A stretch of DNA of 64,000 bases from Stieleria maiorica (GTDB lineage: Bacteria > Planctomycetota > Planctomycetia > Pirellulales > Pirellulaceae): the NCBI RefSeq assembly GCF_008035925.1, contig NZ_CP036264.1, forward strand, positions 953,774 to 1,017,773, written 5' to 3'. The position numbers and the translations under genes are program-made. Shown piece after piece: positions 1 to 9,304 of this stretch. Position 1 is the stretch's first letter; the number at the start of each line of letters is the position of its first letter. The notes under the pieces were generated by a model. The model ran no database searches, was not told the DNA's origin, and saw nothing but the letters and a program-made list of their open reading frames with translations.

Positions 1-540
1 CACCGGGACGATGCCGGGATGGTGCAAGCGGGCCGCCGCTTGGGCTTCGGTGTAAAACCGGCGCACATCGTTTTCACACGCCAGCATGCCGCCACGTATC
101 ATCTTGACGGCGACGGTTCGGTTGAGCATCCGCTGGGTCGCGCGATACACGACGCCCATCCCGCCGCGTCCGATCACCTCCAGCAATTCATAATCGCCCA
201 GGGTGTAGGGCAGCGTCGGACCGGGGTCGCCCTTGGCCCGATGCGCTTCGGGCAACGTCGCCGCCGGGTCATCGCCGGAGTCGTCGGGACCGGCCACCAA
301 CACATCGACGGTGTCGGCTGCGGCGCCGCCCTGGACCACATCAGCCGAATCGGCGGCGGCCGCCCCGGTGAATCGATTGATGGCGTCCGCGGCGTCCATC
401 AAACTCCTCAATTCCTCGGCCATCTCGGGGAATTGCGCCAAGAACTCGTCCCGCGATCCGACCGATCCTTCATCGCAAGAACGCAGGTAGGCTGCGAACG
501 CTTCGTCGATCGGGTCGTCGGCTTCGGACGGAACGGGCAT
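1..540 (-). CDS. Serine/threonine protein kinase, 5' part only (runs off the left edge)
   Basis: The first 180 residues of a cytoplasmic Hanks-type kinase are visible, starting at the ATG whose complement is at 538-540. After about 110 poorly conserved residues the kinase domain opens with the glycine-rich loop GRGGMGVVY. It continues through VAVKM, whose Lys should contact ATP, and reaches HHPGIVPV at the window edge. The catalytic loop and C-terminus lie outside, so activity cannot be judged. It lies 129 bp downstream of an ECF sigma factor on the same strand. That sigma-then-kinase order is common in planctomycetes and suggests a signalling pair. No clear Shine-Dalgarno was seen before the start. 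Confidence 0.9.
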   Translation of the reverse strand, partial: MPVPSEADDPIDEAFAAYLRSCDEGSVGSRDEFLAQFPEMAEELRSLMDAADAINRFTGAAAADSADVVQGGAAADTVDVLVAGPDDSGDDPAATLPEAHRAKGDPGPTLPYTLGDYELLEVIGRGGMGVVYRATQRMLNRTVAVKMIRGGMLACENDVRRFYTEAQAAARLHHPGIVPV

Positions 541-669
541 CGAAAAGATTGGTGAAAGGAGGAAGGCGTGATTCCCACCGGCCAGAGTCAAAGGCCAGAT
601 CCCCACGGTCCGGGGGCGCGCGGGCCGGTCGGCACGTGCCAAGTGTGGCGGCCTTACAGTGTCCTGGCC

Positions 670-1308
670 TTACATGTAGGGGTTGTTCTTGGGGTCAATG
701 ATGGTCCGCAATTTTTGCAGACCTCGTTTTAGCAAGCCCGCGACAGCCGTGTCGGATTTTCCCATCCGGTCGACGATTTTTGCCAACGGCAACCCTTCCA
801 TGTAGCGCAACCGAATCGCTTCGGCTTGCGTTTCGGGCAACTGGTGCAACGCTTCGAGCAACGCGATCGCCGTTTCCTCTTTGATCACGACGCCGGACGG
901 GCTGGTCGTGCTGCCGGGTAGTTGGGCGATCCAGGGAGCGCCGCCGGAATCATTGCCTTGCTTGGCGTCCGCGTTGACTTCGCGCCGGATACTCCGCTTC
1001 TGGGTCATCACGTGACGGGTGACGGCGGTGGCCACGTTGTTTTTCAACATCCCGCGCAACCACGCGGCGAATTCGCCGGGAGAATCACCGCGAAAGGAAT
1101 GCAAGTCGCGTTTTGCTTCCAAAAAAGTGATCTGCACGATGTCGAACGGATCGACGCGGCGGCGAAGTTGTTCGGACAGGTTGCGATGAGCCAACATCAA
1201 CAGGTAGCCGCGGTATTGCTCGAGCAGTTGGCCGAGCGCCGCATTGTCGCCCGCTTTGGATGCGACCACTAATTCGGTCGTCGACATATCTCCATCAGTT
1301 GCGGTCAT
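670..1308 (-). CDS. ECF-type RNA polymerase sigma factor
   Basis: A 212-residue sigma-70-family factor of the short planctomycete type. Region 2 is seen in the first half (GYLLMLAHRNL, then VDPFDIVQITFLEA and FRGDSPGEFAAWLRGML). Region 4, the -35-binding helix-turn-helix, is at about residues 155-205 (LPETQAEAIRLRYMEGLPLA, ending KRGLQKLR). A 30-residue polar linker separates them. It should recruit RNA polymerase to a specific promoter set. The downstream gene is a Ser/Thr kinase, so regulation by phosphorylation is a reasonable inference. An internal ATG at residue 8 is an alternative start; neither has a good ribosome binding site. Confidence 0.92.
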   Translation of the reverse strand: MTATDGDMSTTELVVASKAGDNAALGQLLEQYRGYLLMLAHRNLSEQLRRRVDPFDIVQITFLEAKRDLHSFRGDSPGEFAAWLRGMLKNNVATAVTRHVMTQKRSIRREVNADAKQGNDSGGAPWIAQLPGSTTSPSGVVIKEETAIALLEALHQLPETQAEAIRLRYMEGLPLAKIVDRMGKSDTAVAGLLKRGLQKLRTIIDPKNNPYM

Positions 1309-1453
1309 CTATCGAATTCTGGACAATGTTGGGACTCGGCGGATCGGACACAGTTTATCTGAAGAACGGTGACTCCAAACCCAGCGGATCGTGTCGCTCG
1401 CCGATTTTTTGTCGCTTCACCCGTTCCCCGTCAAACTTCGGCAGACTTCAACG

Positions 1454-2305
1454 ATGTCCACGTGTCCCTCGGATCAAAGGCCGCTTTACCACTTGGTGCG
1501 GACGTTGCCCCGCGTTCTTGTTATCCTCTCAGCCGTCTTGGTCGTCGGCTGCGGCGGCGGGAATTCGAGCGATGCCCCCACGCCAGAACCGGCCATCGGC
1601 GGCACGGCCGACTCGACGATGACGGAAAACGCCGACGAGCCGGCCGCCCCATCGGCGTCCTCCACCCCCTCGGCGGCCCCCACCGCGGATGCCGTCGGCG
1701 GCGGAATGCAGCTTCCCGATCAAGCAATCCCGGGGGCGGACTCGACGGCGCCGGGGGGACCGACCGGGCCGGGGGCCGGAGGCATTGAAATGCCCGACCT
1801 GGATGCGCTGCCGCCGTCAGAGGATTCGGCTTCCAGCAGCGGTGAAAATGAATCCGGCGTGCAGTTGCAATTCGCCAGCTGGCAGGAGATCGAATCGCAC
1901 GCCAAGTCGACCGGCAAGGTCACGGTCGTCGATCTCTGGTCGACCGTCTGCGAACCCTGCGTCAAAGAATTTCCCGGCCTGGTCCGGCTGAGCAAATCCA
2001 TGCCCCGAGACGTTTCCTGCATCGGCGTGGCGGTGGACTACGACGGGCGGAAATCGCGTCCGCCGGAATACTACCAGGAAAAGGTCACCGCGTTCCTGAA
2101 CGCCATGGGGGCGGGATTTGACAACTATTTGTGCAACACTCCCAGTGACGATGTGTTTGCGACCGTCGACATTCCGTCGATCCCCGCAGTCTTGATCTTT
2201 GATGCTGACGGAAAACTGGTCAAACAATTCGTCGACGCCGGTGACACGGTCGGGTTCTCCTACGAATCAGACATCATCCCATTCGTCGAAAAACTGGCGG
2301 GGTAG
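1454..2305 (+). CDS. Thioredoxin-like lipoprotein
   Basis: Start chosen at 1454, which gives a normal lipoprotein signal: basic N-terminus, hydrophobic stretch and lipobox LVVGC near residue 33. A longer reading from 1391 would bury the signal. About 110 residues of Ala/Pro/Ser/Asp-rich linker follow. Then comes a thioredoxin fold with the redox motif CEPC (VDLWSTVCEPCVKEFP) and the cis-proline segment IPAVLIF. It probably acts as a membrane-anchored thiol-disulfide protein of the TlpA/ResA kind; the partner is unknown. Its last 46 bases overlap the end of the convergent membrane-protein gene. Confidence 0.88.
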   Translation: MSTCPSDQRPLYHLVRTLPRVLVILSAVLVVGCGGGNSSDAPTPEPAIGGTADSTMTENADEPAAPSASSTPSAAPTADAVGGGMQLPDQAIPGADSTAPGGPTGPGAGGIEMPDLDALPPSEDSASSSGENESGVQLQFASWQEIESHAKSTGKVTVVDLWSTVCEPCVKEFPGLVRLSKSMPRDVSCIGVAVDYDGRKSRPPEYYQEKVTAFLNAMGAGFDNYLCNTPSDDVFATVDIPSIPAVLIFDADGKLVKQFVDAGDTVGFSYESDIIPFVEKLAG

Positions 2306-3111
2306 GGCGGCAACCGATAGACGATCACCCACGTGATCAAGATACACGCCACATGGGCGGTCAGCATCACGATCGTTAACCTGAGATCGGATCCGCCGCT
2401 CAATCCCGCACGGACCGCTCCGGCGTGCAGCAGATAGCCCATCACCGGCACCGACGCGATGACCGCTGCCATTCGTACGGCGATGACGTGAGTCCTTCGC
2501 GATAGGAAGCCGAACACCACCATCAGCGCCGCCGCTGCGAGGATCAATCCGACAACCGCCATCATCAGGTTCTCGTCGATGTCCATTGATTCGGGCGACC
2601 ACCAACCACTCCGCTGCCCATAACGGATCACGGCGAACCCGATCGCCGACATCGTCGTCAGTGCGATCAGCGAACGGATCGGAAACTGTAGCGGCGGCTC
2701 CCTCGTCCCGGCGGCGTCTGCAATCGCCGCGAAATGATGCCTGACTTTCTCTCGCATCACCTCCGCACCCGCCACGCAAACGATCGTTTGAATCGCGATC
2801 GCGATGGCCCACCACGTAGCCCCCGGGTCGCCGAATCCCCATTGGGCGATCTTTGCCAGACCGTACCAAGATCCCAGCGACGCGGACAACGGCAGGGCGA
2901 CACGGACGGGAATGGATCTGGCGAATAGCATCGCCATCATCGCGAGCAGCGAACCTTGACCGAGCACAATGCCCAACGCGATCACTCGCCAAATTTGATC
3001 GACGTATTGCCACTGGAACACCAATGCCCAATAGGCGACCGCATGGATCAACACGACCCCGCAAAGCAACCTTGGTTGCAGCCGTGGTCTGCGTGGCGTT
3101 GCTTCGGTCAT
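2260..3111 (-). CDS. Multi-pass membrane protein of unknown function
   Basis: A 283-residue protein with roughly seven hydrophobic segments, e.g. LLCGVVLIHAVAYWALVF near the N-terminus, VALPLSASLGSWYGLA, LILAAAALMVVFGFL, and TIVMLTAHVACILITWVIVY near the C-terminus. I recognise no family. The start at 3111 is chosen because its ATG overlaps the TGA of the upstream von Willebrand gene as ATGA, indicating translational coupling; an upstream start at 3177 would overlap that gene by 70 bases. The 3' end overlaps the thioredoxin lipoprotein gene tail-to-tail. Co-expression with the VWA protein suggests a shared envelope role, but that is inference. Confidence 0.75.
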   Translation of the reverse strand: MTEATPRRPRLQPRLLCGVVLIHAVAYWALVFQWQYVDQIWRVIALGIVLGQGSLLAMMAMLFARSIPVRVALPLSASLGSWYGLAKIAQWGFGDPGATWWAIAIAIQTIVCVAGAEVMREKVRHHFAAIADAAGTREPPLQFPIRSLIALTTMSAIGFAVIRYGQRSGWWSPESMDIDENLMMAVVGLILAAAALMVVFGFLSRRTHVIAVRMAAVIASVPVMGYLLHAGAVRAGLSGGSDLRLTIVMLTAHVACILITWVIVYRLPPYPASFSTNGMMSDS

Positions 3112-5279
3112 CGTCGTCGCGTGTCGTCCATCATTCGAATCAACTCCGATTCCTCTTGCTCGACCGCGGCTTCCCACCGTGGCAATTGATCCAGCTGGGC
3201 TTGCGCCTGTGTTGCCGCGATCGCCTCGGGATAACGATCGATGATCGCTTGAAGCTGCTGTCGTTTCTGTTTAATCCCCGCGTAACGATGATTGTTGCCG
3301 ACCTGCAACAACATCCGCCGCGCGTTGAGTTCTCGGCTGACGCGTTCTTTGCGCCACTGGTCAAGCAGCGGATCATTTTCGAATCCTTTCTGCAATTGCG
3401 CGTTGATCGAATCTTTGAGCTCCCGATTGTGGCTTAGCGATGCGTCGCGCGCCGCGGCCAACTGCTTCATCGTCAGATCACGCAGCGTTTGATAGGTCAA
3501 CGAGCGGACGGTCGGATCGAATTCGCCCGAACTGGTCGTGCGCAACATCCGGATCGCGGCCACCAGATCGCCGCGCTGGAGCAACTGATTGCTCTGTTGG
3601 ACGATCTGATCACGAATTCGATCGCATAGAGTTTGGCAGACGTCGACGGCTTTGGATTGCGGGTGCAATCGCTTGATCAACCGAAGTCTGGTAAACGCCT
3701 TTGACGGTTCGTCGTGATTCAATGTTGCCAGATGATCGGCAACACGGTCCAAGACGCTTGTCGCGGCGCGGGAACCACGCCATCGGATGATGGCGTCACA
3801 GGCGGATTCGACTTCAGCAGTGTCCGCCACCTCGTGCAAACGACGCGACAATTCCCCGGCAACCTTGTCTTGCAAAGGCGCGAGCGCGATGCGGCGGGGA
3901 TCGCTGCTGACCAGTGCTTCTAAGAGTTCTAGCAATTCGCTCAATGGCGGAACGGGAGCGGCCGCGTCAGGTTCGCCGATCTTGCCGTAGGCATCCTCGA
4001 AATCGTCGACCAACAGGTCCGCGTAGGTCTGCTTCGCTTTTTCGGACACCTGGATCGATCCGATTTGATGACTCAGTTGACCTTGCCGACGCATCCTCGA
4101 TTTGCTTTTCGGCTCGGCCATCAGGGCTCTCGCATCGGCGAGCAGTTCGCGCTGGGTTTTGCCGGACGAGTTGACGAAGCGATATTCGCCGCCGGTCAGT
4201 TCGGCCAATTCTTTCATGTTCTTGCAACTCCGCGGATCTTCAAACGCGATCGCATGAATCGGGATCGAGGTGCCCGACGCCTGAGCGATCGAGAGCGCGT
4301 CTCCGCCGGCTTTCAGCAATGTGCCACGCTTGCCGGATTTCGTCTCTGTAAACTCGCCGTCGGACAGCATGAACACCGCATTCGGATTCATTCGGAGCGC
4401 GGTTCGCAGGGACGAATTCGGGTTGGTTCCGCCGCCGGTGCCGATCGTCGCCAGCCAGTCTTCCAGCCGTTCCTTGTTCTCGGCGGTCGCCTGCATCATG
4501 TCCATCGACTGCACGCCGTTGAACATCGGTGTGCTGGAACTGCTGAACAGCAACACGAAGAAACGCTGGTCTTCTCGCAATTCGCGAATCGACCGCGTCA
4601 ATTCATCGATCGCACGACGATAACGCACTCCGTTCATGCTGCCGGAACGATCGACGATATAAACAAAGTCTTGTCCGACCGCTTCGATGCCGAAAAACGA
4701 ACCACGCGCCCCGCCGCTGACGTTGCCGACGGATTTACCGGACTTGGTTTTCATCCCGGCCAGTTTGATAACCGGGCGGGCGACGTCCAGTGATACCTCC
4801 ACCGGTTTAACGATCTCCGGATCTTCTTCGACCTCCGCCAACAGCGACGAGTCCTCCGACGCGACGTCGTCGACCAGCATCATCGGGATCGGAATCTCCG
4901 GCTGCTCTTCACTGAGTGTCATCACCAAAGTTTGCGTCGTGTAGCCGCTGAAGTCCGCCGGCGCGATCAGAAAGGCGATCAGCAACACGATCGCCGCGTG
5001 GACGATGATCGAACCGACCCACGCCGATTTCTCACGACTTTCGAACTCACGACGACGTGGCGAGAGATCCAGCGGAATTGGAAACGCACGCGGACGATCC
5101 GGATCATCCGACCGCGAATCACCATCGGCTACCGGCGGAGGACCACGGTAGACGACCGAATCGGCAGCCGAACGACACGCCCCGGGAATTTGCGGGGGAT
5201 AATCCAGCGGTAGCGGATCCCGCGAGTTCGAGTCCAGATCCAGTCCGTCGGTCAGCCAGCGTTTCCGAGCAGGAGCCAT
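3108..5279 (-). CDS. Membrane-anchored von Willebrand factor A (VWA) domain protein
   Basis: A 723-residue protein. A polar N-terminus (about 85 residues) precedes one transmembrane helix at about 86-107 (VGSIIVHAAIVLLIAFLIA), then an acidic linker. The VWA domain starts at about residue 203, with the MIDAS motif D210-R-S-G-S (VYIVDRSGSM) and the later MLSDGEFTE strand. The metal site therefore looks intact, and a divalent-ion-dependent protein-binding role is expected. The C-terminal 300 residues are helical and charged, without a motif I recognise. It is the first gene of a coupled pair with the membrane protein at 2260-3111. Planctomycetes carry many such VWA proteins of unknown role. Confidence 0.88.
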   Translation of the reverse strand: MAPARKRWLTDGLDLDSNSRDPLPLDYPPQIPGACRSAADSVVYRGPPPVADGDSRSDDPDRPRAFPIPLDLSPRRREFESREKSAWVGSIIVHAAIVLLIAFLIAPADFSGYTTQTLVMTLSEEQPEIPIPMMLVDDVASEDSSLLAEVEEDPEIVKPVEVSLDVARPVIKLAGMKTKSGKSVGNVSGGARGSFFGIEAVGQDFVYIVDRSGSMNGVRYRRAIDELTRSIRELREDQRFFVLLFSSSSTPMFNGVQSMDMMQATAENKERLEDWLATIGTGGGTNPNSSLRTALRMNPNAVFMLSDGEFTETKSGKRGTLLKAGGDALSIAQASGTSIPIHAIAFEDPRSCKNMKELAELTGGEYRFVNSSGKTQRELLADARALMAEPKSKSRMRRQGQLSHQIGSIQVSEKAKQTYADLLVDDFEDAYGKIGEPDAAAPVPPLSELLELLEALVSSDPRRIALAPLQDKVAGELSRRLHEVADTAEVESACDAIIRWRGSRAATSVLDRVADHLATLNHDEPSKAFTRLRLIKRLHPQSKAVDVCQTLCDRIRDQIVQQSNQLLQRGDLVAAIRMLRTTSSGEFDPTVRSLTYQTLRDLTMKQLAAARDASLSHNRELKDSINAQLQKGFENDPLLDQWRKERVSRELNARRMLLQVGNNHRYAGIKQKRQQLQAIIDRYPEAIAATQAQAQLDQLPRWEAAVEQEESELIRMMDDTRRR

Positions 5280-5654
5280 GTCGCGTGCCTCGATTCCGTC
5301 ACCAGAACAAACAGGTCACTCGGCAAACGAATTGATAAGATAAAAAGGACAACCCGACTCGCCCGCCTCGGCCCCCTAGCGTGGCGGATCAAAATGTCTT
5401 TGTCAAACTACGGATGCGGTTGGTCGAGCGGTCCCTAACTCGCGATGCTGAACATCCATCTCGCTGGCCGGCGATCCCTTGCTTCGAAGGATGGCTTCAG
5501 GGGAAGGAAATCTTTCACAAAAACCGCCCGTCTTGATGACAGATTTGGTTCCGTCGCGTGAGTAGGACTCTGTGAAGACGCCCGAGTTGTGCCTCAAAAC
5601 AGCGTCGGCCCTCAAAAACAGCGTCGGCCACCCCATTCCCACTCTATTTCCCGA
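5280..5654. other. Divergent intergenic region
   Basis: 375 bp between the leftward VWA gene and the rightward sigma factor, so it must hold both promoters. No convincing promoter boxes were found. The only structure noted is a near-perfect direct repeat of about 19 bp at 5592-5609 and 5610-5629 (core CAGCGTCGGCC), just upstream of the sigma-factor start. Confidence 0.5.
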
Positions 5655-6260
5655 ATGTCCGTTCCTGACACACGACCGAGCCTGTTGATGCGGATCCGCG
5701 ATCCGCGTGATCGTCAGGCCTGGACCGAGTTCTCGGCGTTGTACCGCCCCGTCGTGTGCCGAATGGCGAGGCAGCGGGGAATGCAGCCGGCCGACGCCGA
5801 GGATTTGGCTCAGCAAGTTTTGCTGGCAATCTCGCGAGCGATCGAAGGATTTGACGTCGACAACGGCCGAGCGAAGTTCCGAACCTGGCTGAAGACGATC
5901 GCCCGACGCGCGATCATCAACGCGCTGACCCGCGGTGTGCCCGACCGAGCCGTCGGCGGCAGCGACGTGATCGACTTGCTGAACCAACAGCCGGCCGACG
6001 ACGAGCAAACGCAAACGTTGATGATGCAGTACCGCCGCGAAATCTTTTTGGTCGCCGCGTCGCAGATCCGCGACGAATTCCAGCCCCAGACCTGGCAAGC
6101 GTTTTACAGCAGCGTGGTGCTCGGTCATGACGTTCGGCAGGTCGCCGAAACGCTGGGACGTTCCTGCGGCAGTGTCTACACGGCGCGCAGCCGCGTGATG
6201 AAGCGTCTGAAAGACAAAGTCCAAGAACTCGATCTCCGGGGAGACCGCGACGAGCGATGA
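5655..6260 (+). CDS. ECF RNA polymerase sigma factor
   Basis: A 201-residue factor. Region 2 is clear: WTEFSALYRPVVCRMARQRG, then PADAEDLAQQVLLAI and GRAKFRTWLKTIARRAIINA. Region 4 follows at about residues 140-190 (WQAFYSSVVLGHDVRQVAE, ending GSVYTARSRVMKRL). ATG 5655 is chosen because the protein aligns with the family from there; a start at 5589 would add 22 non-conserved residues. Its stop overlaps the start of the next gene (ATGA at 6257-6260), a kinase with an N-terminal zinc-finger segment. The two are surely co-translated, and the zinc-finger kinase may act as its anti-sigma-like partner. Confidence 0.92.
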   Translation: MSVPDTRPSLLMRIRDPRDRQAWTEFSALYRPVVCRMARQRGMQPADAEDLAQQVLLAISRAIEGFDVDNGRAKFRTWLKTIARRAIINALTRGVPDRAVGGSDVIDLLNQQPADDEQTQTLMMQYRREIFLVAASQIRDEFQPQTWQAFYSSVVLGHDVRQVAETLGRSCGSVYTARSRVMKRLKDKVQELDLRGDRDER

Positions 6261-7747
6261 AAACCAAACGCACTTCCTGTCGCGTCGACCAGATCGAAGC
6301 CTTTCTGGCCGGATCACTTCCCGACGCCGAGCTCGCCCAACTGGAACAACACCTCGAAACATGCACCCGCTGCGATGCCGAACTGACTCGCCGGACGGCC
6401 GACGAATCGTTTTGGGATGATGCCCGAGCCTTTCTTCATTGTGCCGGTGACATTCCCGGTGAGCATGATACCGAAGACGCGCCGCTGCCCACTCGTACCG
6501 ATGCAGACGATGGAGATCCGTCCGGCGACCGGCGCGACGCCCTCGGTGGTGCCGTCGGATTCCTGGATCCCACTGACGATCCGAACATGCTGGGGCGCTT
6601 CGGCGGCTATGAGATCTCCGGTATCATCGGCCAAGGTGGAATGGGCGTGGTGATGAAGGGCCGGGATGTTTCGCTGGATCGTTTCGTCGCCATCAAGGTG
6701 CTCAGCCCAGCCTATGCCGGTCACTCTGCGGCGCGAAAACGCTTTGCCCGCGAAGCACAAGCCGCCGCCGCCGTGCTGCACGATAACGTGATCGCCATCT
6801 ATGGCGTCGATCAATGGAATGACATGCCCTACCTGGTCATGCCTTACATCAAAGGCGAATCGCTGCAGCAGCGCATCGATCGTGCCGCGCCGATGTCGAT
6901 CGAGGACATTCTGGGGATTTCACTTCAAATCGCTCGCGGGTTGGCGGCGGCACATGACCAGGGACTGGTCCACCGGGACATCAAACCGGCCAACATCTTG
7001 ATGCCAGCCAGTGTTTCCCGAGTGATCATCACCGATTTCGGTTTGGCTCGAACGGCCGATGACGCCAGTTTGACACGCAGCGGTGTGCTGGCCGGGACGC
7101 CCCAGTACATGTCGCCCGAACAGGCCAAGGGGGAAGCGGTCGACGGCCGCACCGACTTGTTCAGCCTGGGCAGCGTGATGTACGCCATGGCGTGCGGTCG
7201 TCCACCCTTCCGTGCCGAAACGCCCTACGGCGTACTCCGCAAGATCACCGACCAGGCACATCGGCCTCTATCGCAACTGCGCGAAGATCTGCCCGGTTGG
7301 ATGGGGGAGACCATCGACCGATTGCTCGAAAAGGATCCTTCACGGCGGTTTAACGATGCCCACGCGTTGGCCGACTACCTGGAGGATTGTCTGGCCCATC
7401 TCCGCCAACCCACGACGACGCTGCTGCCTGCCCTGCAGCCGACAAGGAAGCATCGACCAGTCGCGTTGTTCAGGGGGCTGTTGGTCGCTGTCGTTCTGGT
7501 CGGCGGATGGTTCGCGATCGATCGACTCACAAATCAACAAGTCCCGCGCAATCAGACCGGTGAGCACGATACCAGTAATCCGTCAGCGTCGCCCCGAAGC
7601 AATCCACTTCTGCACGACGGTGACCAAACACATTTGCGGTGGGAGTTTGATACGACACCACTGGACGAATTGGAAACCGAACTTGATCTCTTACTTGAAC
7701 AATCCGCTACCGACCCATTTGCCGACCCATCATCAATCTCGGAGTGA
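6257..7747 (+). CDS. Zinc-finger anti-sigma-like domain fused to Ser/Thr kinase with C-terminal membrane helix
   Basis: A 496-residue protein. The N-terminus has a putative zinc-finger typical of anti-sigma factors (Cys8 and H32-x3-C36-x2-C39, in LEQHLETCTRCDAEL). A linker follows, then a complete Hanks kinase: glycine loop GQGGMGVV (about 125-132), Lys147 in VAIKV, catalytic HRDIKPAN, DFGLA, and the activation-segment end GTPQYMSPEQA. One transmembrane helix lies near residues 402-422 (GLLVAVVLVGGWFAIDRL), leaving about 70 residues outside. Known family behaviour suggests that ligand sensing outside and sigma sequestration inside are linked by phosphorylation; that is inference. It overlaps the sigma gene and is followed after 3 bp by a secreted TPR protein. 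Confidence 0.93.
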   Translation: MKTKRTSCRVDQIEAFLAGSLPDAELAQLEQHLETCTRCDAELTRRTADESFWDDARAFLHCAGDIPGEHDTEDAPLPTRTDADDGDPSGDRRDALGGAVGFLDPTDDPNMLGRFGGYEISGIIGQGGMGVVMKGRDVSLDRFVAIKVLSPAYAGHSAARKRFAREAQAAAAVLHDNVIAIYGVDQWNDMPYLVMPYIKGESLQQRIDRAAPMSIEDILGISLQIARGLAAAHDQGLVHRDIKPANILMPASVSRVIITDFGLARTADDASLTRSGVLAGTPQYMSPEQAKGEAVDGRTDLFSLGSVMYAMACGRPPFRAETPYGVLRKITDQAHRPLSQLREDLPGWMGETIDRLLEKDPSRRFNDAHALADYLEDCLAHLRQPTTTLLPALQPTRKHRPVALFRGLLVAVVLVGGWFAIDRLTNQQVPRNQTGEHDTSNPSASPRSNPLLHDGDQTHLRWEFDTTPLDELETELDLLLEQSATDPFADPSSISE

Positions 7748-7750
7748 ACA

Positions 7751-9304
7751 ATGAACACCAGAAAACTACAGTCCGTTGCTCTGGTTCTGCTCGGCGTCCT
7801 CGGCATGCATGTGGGCACGGCGTCCACCGCGGTCGCGGAACTGTTGCCGCCAGACAAACTTGCATCGTGCCAGATGCACGTCATCGGTATTTACTCGCCG
7901 GAGGACCATAGCACCGACGACCGAGTGTTCGTCACCGTGCAACCGACGGGGCAACCGATCGTGTTAGTCATGAGCGGCTATTTCGGCGCTCAATGGAATT
8001 TGGAGATCTCACCCGACGCCGACGTTCGCCAAGTCATCGTCGCCGGCTATTTCGAACACGGTGTGGTCGGGATTCCCGAGAGCATTCCTACCGAGGTGAT
8101 CACCTATTTTCCCGCGGCGGACAAAAGTCGCAAAGACTACTTCTGGGCTTACGCGTGGCATACCCAAAACGGCCGCGAACTACGGGCGCGGCTGAAGGAT
8201 ATCACGGGGCTGGACATCACCACCTTTCAGGGCCAGTACTCCGGCAAGCGGTTTGTCGTGGACGGAAAGAATGGCAGGGTCGCTGATTTTACCTCCGAGT
8301 CGGGCCCCGATTCGGATCACATCGCCAAGTCAGACAAGAACGCACACACGTTGGAAAACCAACTCCGCCGAGACGCAATGGAGGCCAAACGGCATCTGTC
8401 GCGGTTATCCGATCGGGTCGCGAAAAACCATCCTGCCCTCAAGCAACTCAAGGAAAACCTAGACCTGATCGACGACCAGCTCGAACGCATGGGCGCCGCA
8501 CCGCTGGCAACGGTGACCGATCAATCGACGGCACAGCCAAAAACAACTCCGTCGGCGGAGTCCGATCAGCGCAGTGTCATCGAATCCCTGGTCCGACAAT
8601 CATTCCGATTACAGATGCAACTGCAATTGGCCCGTATCGAAAAAGCCGAAGCCGATTTGCAACGGATCAAACACCAGTTGAAACAACGTCAAGAAGCGGC
8701 CGAAGAAATCATCGCCGCCCGCGTGGAAACATTGGTCAACCATGACGCGGCCGCCGCTGCTCGCGAGTCGAAAGTGGCGGATCACGAACCGAAAGTGCCG
8801 GCATCGGTCCACGCCAGCGAGGGTTGGAAGGCCTGGCGGACGCACAAGCCCGGGGATGCCTTAAAGAGCTTCCTGAAGGCGGTGGAGATGGAACCGGAAA
8901 ACGAAGTGGCGTTGAACGGACTGGGTTGGACCTACGTGCATCTGGGCGAGTACGAAAAAGCGATCGCACAATTCAAGAGGATCGACAGTGAATCGCCGGT
9001 TCAGGGCGCCGCGCTGAACGGGATCGGCCAAAGCCTGCTGGCGATGGGCAAGCTGGACGAAGCGGAAAAGGTCCTGCTCGATGCGACCGAGAAAACGATC
9101 GCAAAAGAAGGTGAAGCGAGCGCTGCCCGGATGGGATTGGCCGCCTGGTACGGGTTGGTTCGCGTCTACCTGCAAAAGCAGGACAACGATCAAGCCAAAC
9201 GGTGGAGTGAACGTTACCTCAAGCACAAGCCGGACGACCAAATGATGAAGGAGATGTTCGAGCAAGCCGAGGCGGCAACGGGCACGACGTCGGCGGAAGA
9301 ATGA
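7751..9304 (+). CDS. Exported TPR-repeat protein with coiled coil
   Basis: A 517-residue protein with an N-terminal signal peptide (basic start, then VALVLLGVLGMHVGTASTAVA, cleavage probably near residue 29). Residues 30-170 form an unassigned globular domain. Residues 185-350 are rich in Glu/Lys/Gln heptads (RLSDRVAKNHPALKQLKENL; RIEKAEADLQRIKHQLKQRQ) and probably coil. The last 160 residues hold tetratricopeptide repeats (ALNGLGWTYVHLGEYEKAIA; ALNGIGQSLLAMGKLDEAEK; YGLVRVYLQKQDNDQAKRW). It begins 3 bp after the kinase stop, so it is third in the sigma-kinase operon. It may be the external partner of the kinase's outer tail, though nothing proves this. Confidence 0.85.
   Translation: MNTRKLQSVALVLLGVLGMHVGTASTAVAELLPPDKLASCQMHVIGIYSPEDHSTDDRVFVTVQPTGQPIVLVMSGYFGAQWNLEISPDADVRQVIVAGYFEHGVVGIPESIPTEVITYFPAADKSRKDYFWAYAWHTQNGRELRARLKDITGLDITTFQGQYSGKRFVVDGKNGRVADFTSESGPDSDHIAKSDKNAHTLENQLRRDAMEAKRHLSRLSDRVAKNHPALKQLKENLDLIDDQLERMGAAPLATVTDQSTAQPKTTPSAESDQRSVIESLVRQSFRLQMQLQLARIEKAEADLQRIKHQLKQRQEAAEEIIAARVETLVNHDAAAAARESKVADHEPKVPASVHASEGWKAWRTHKPGDALKSFLKAVEMEPENEVALNGLGWTYVHLGEYEKAIAQFKRIDSESPVQGAALNGIGQSLLAMGKLDEAEKVLLDATEKTIAKEGEASAARMGLAAWYGLVRVYLQKQDNDQAKRWSERYLKHKPDDQMMKEMFEQAEAATGTTSAEE

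Noticed and set aside
5403-6362. Long leftward open frame opposite the sigma factor
   Set aside because: It covers the whole sigma gene and the start of the kinase; the product has no motif and the sense strand has clear sigma signatures and an ATGA overlap.
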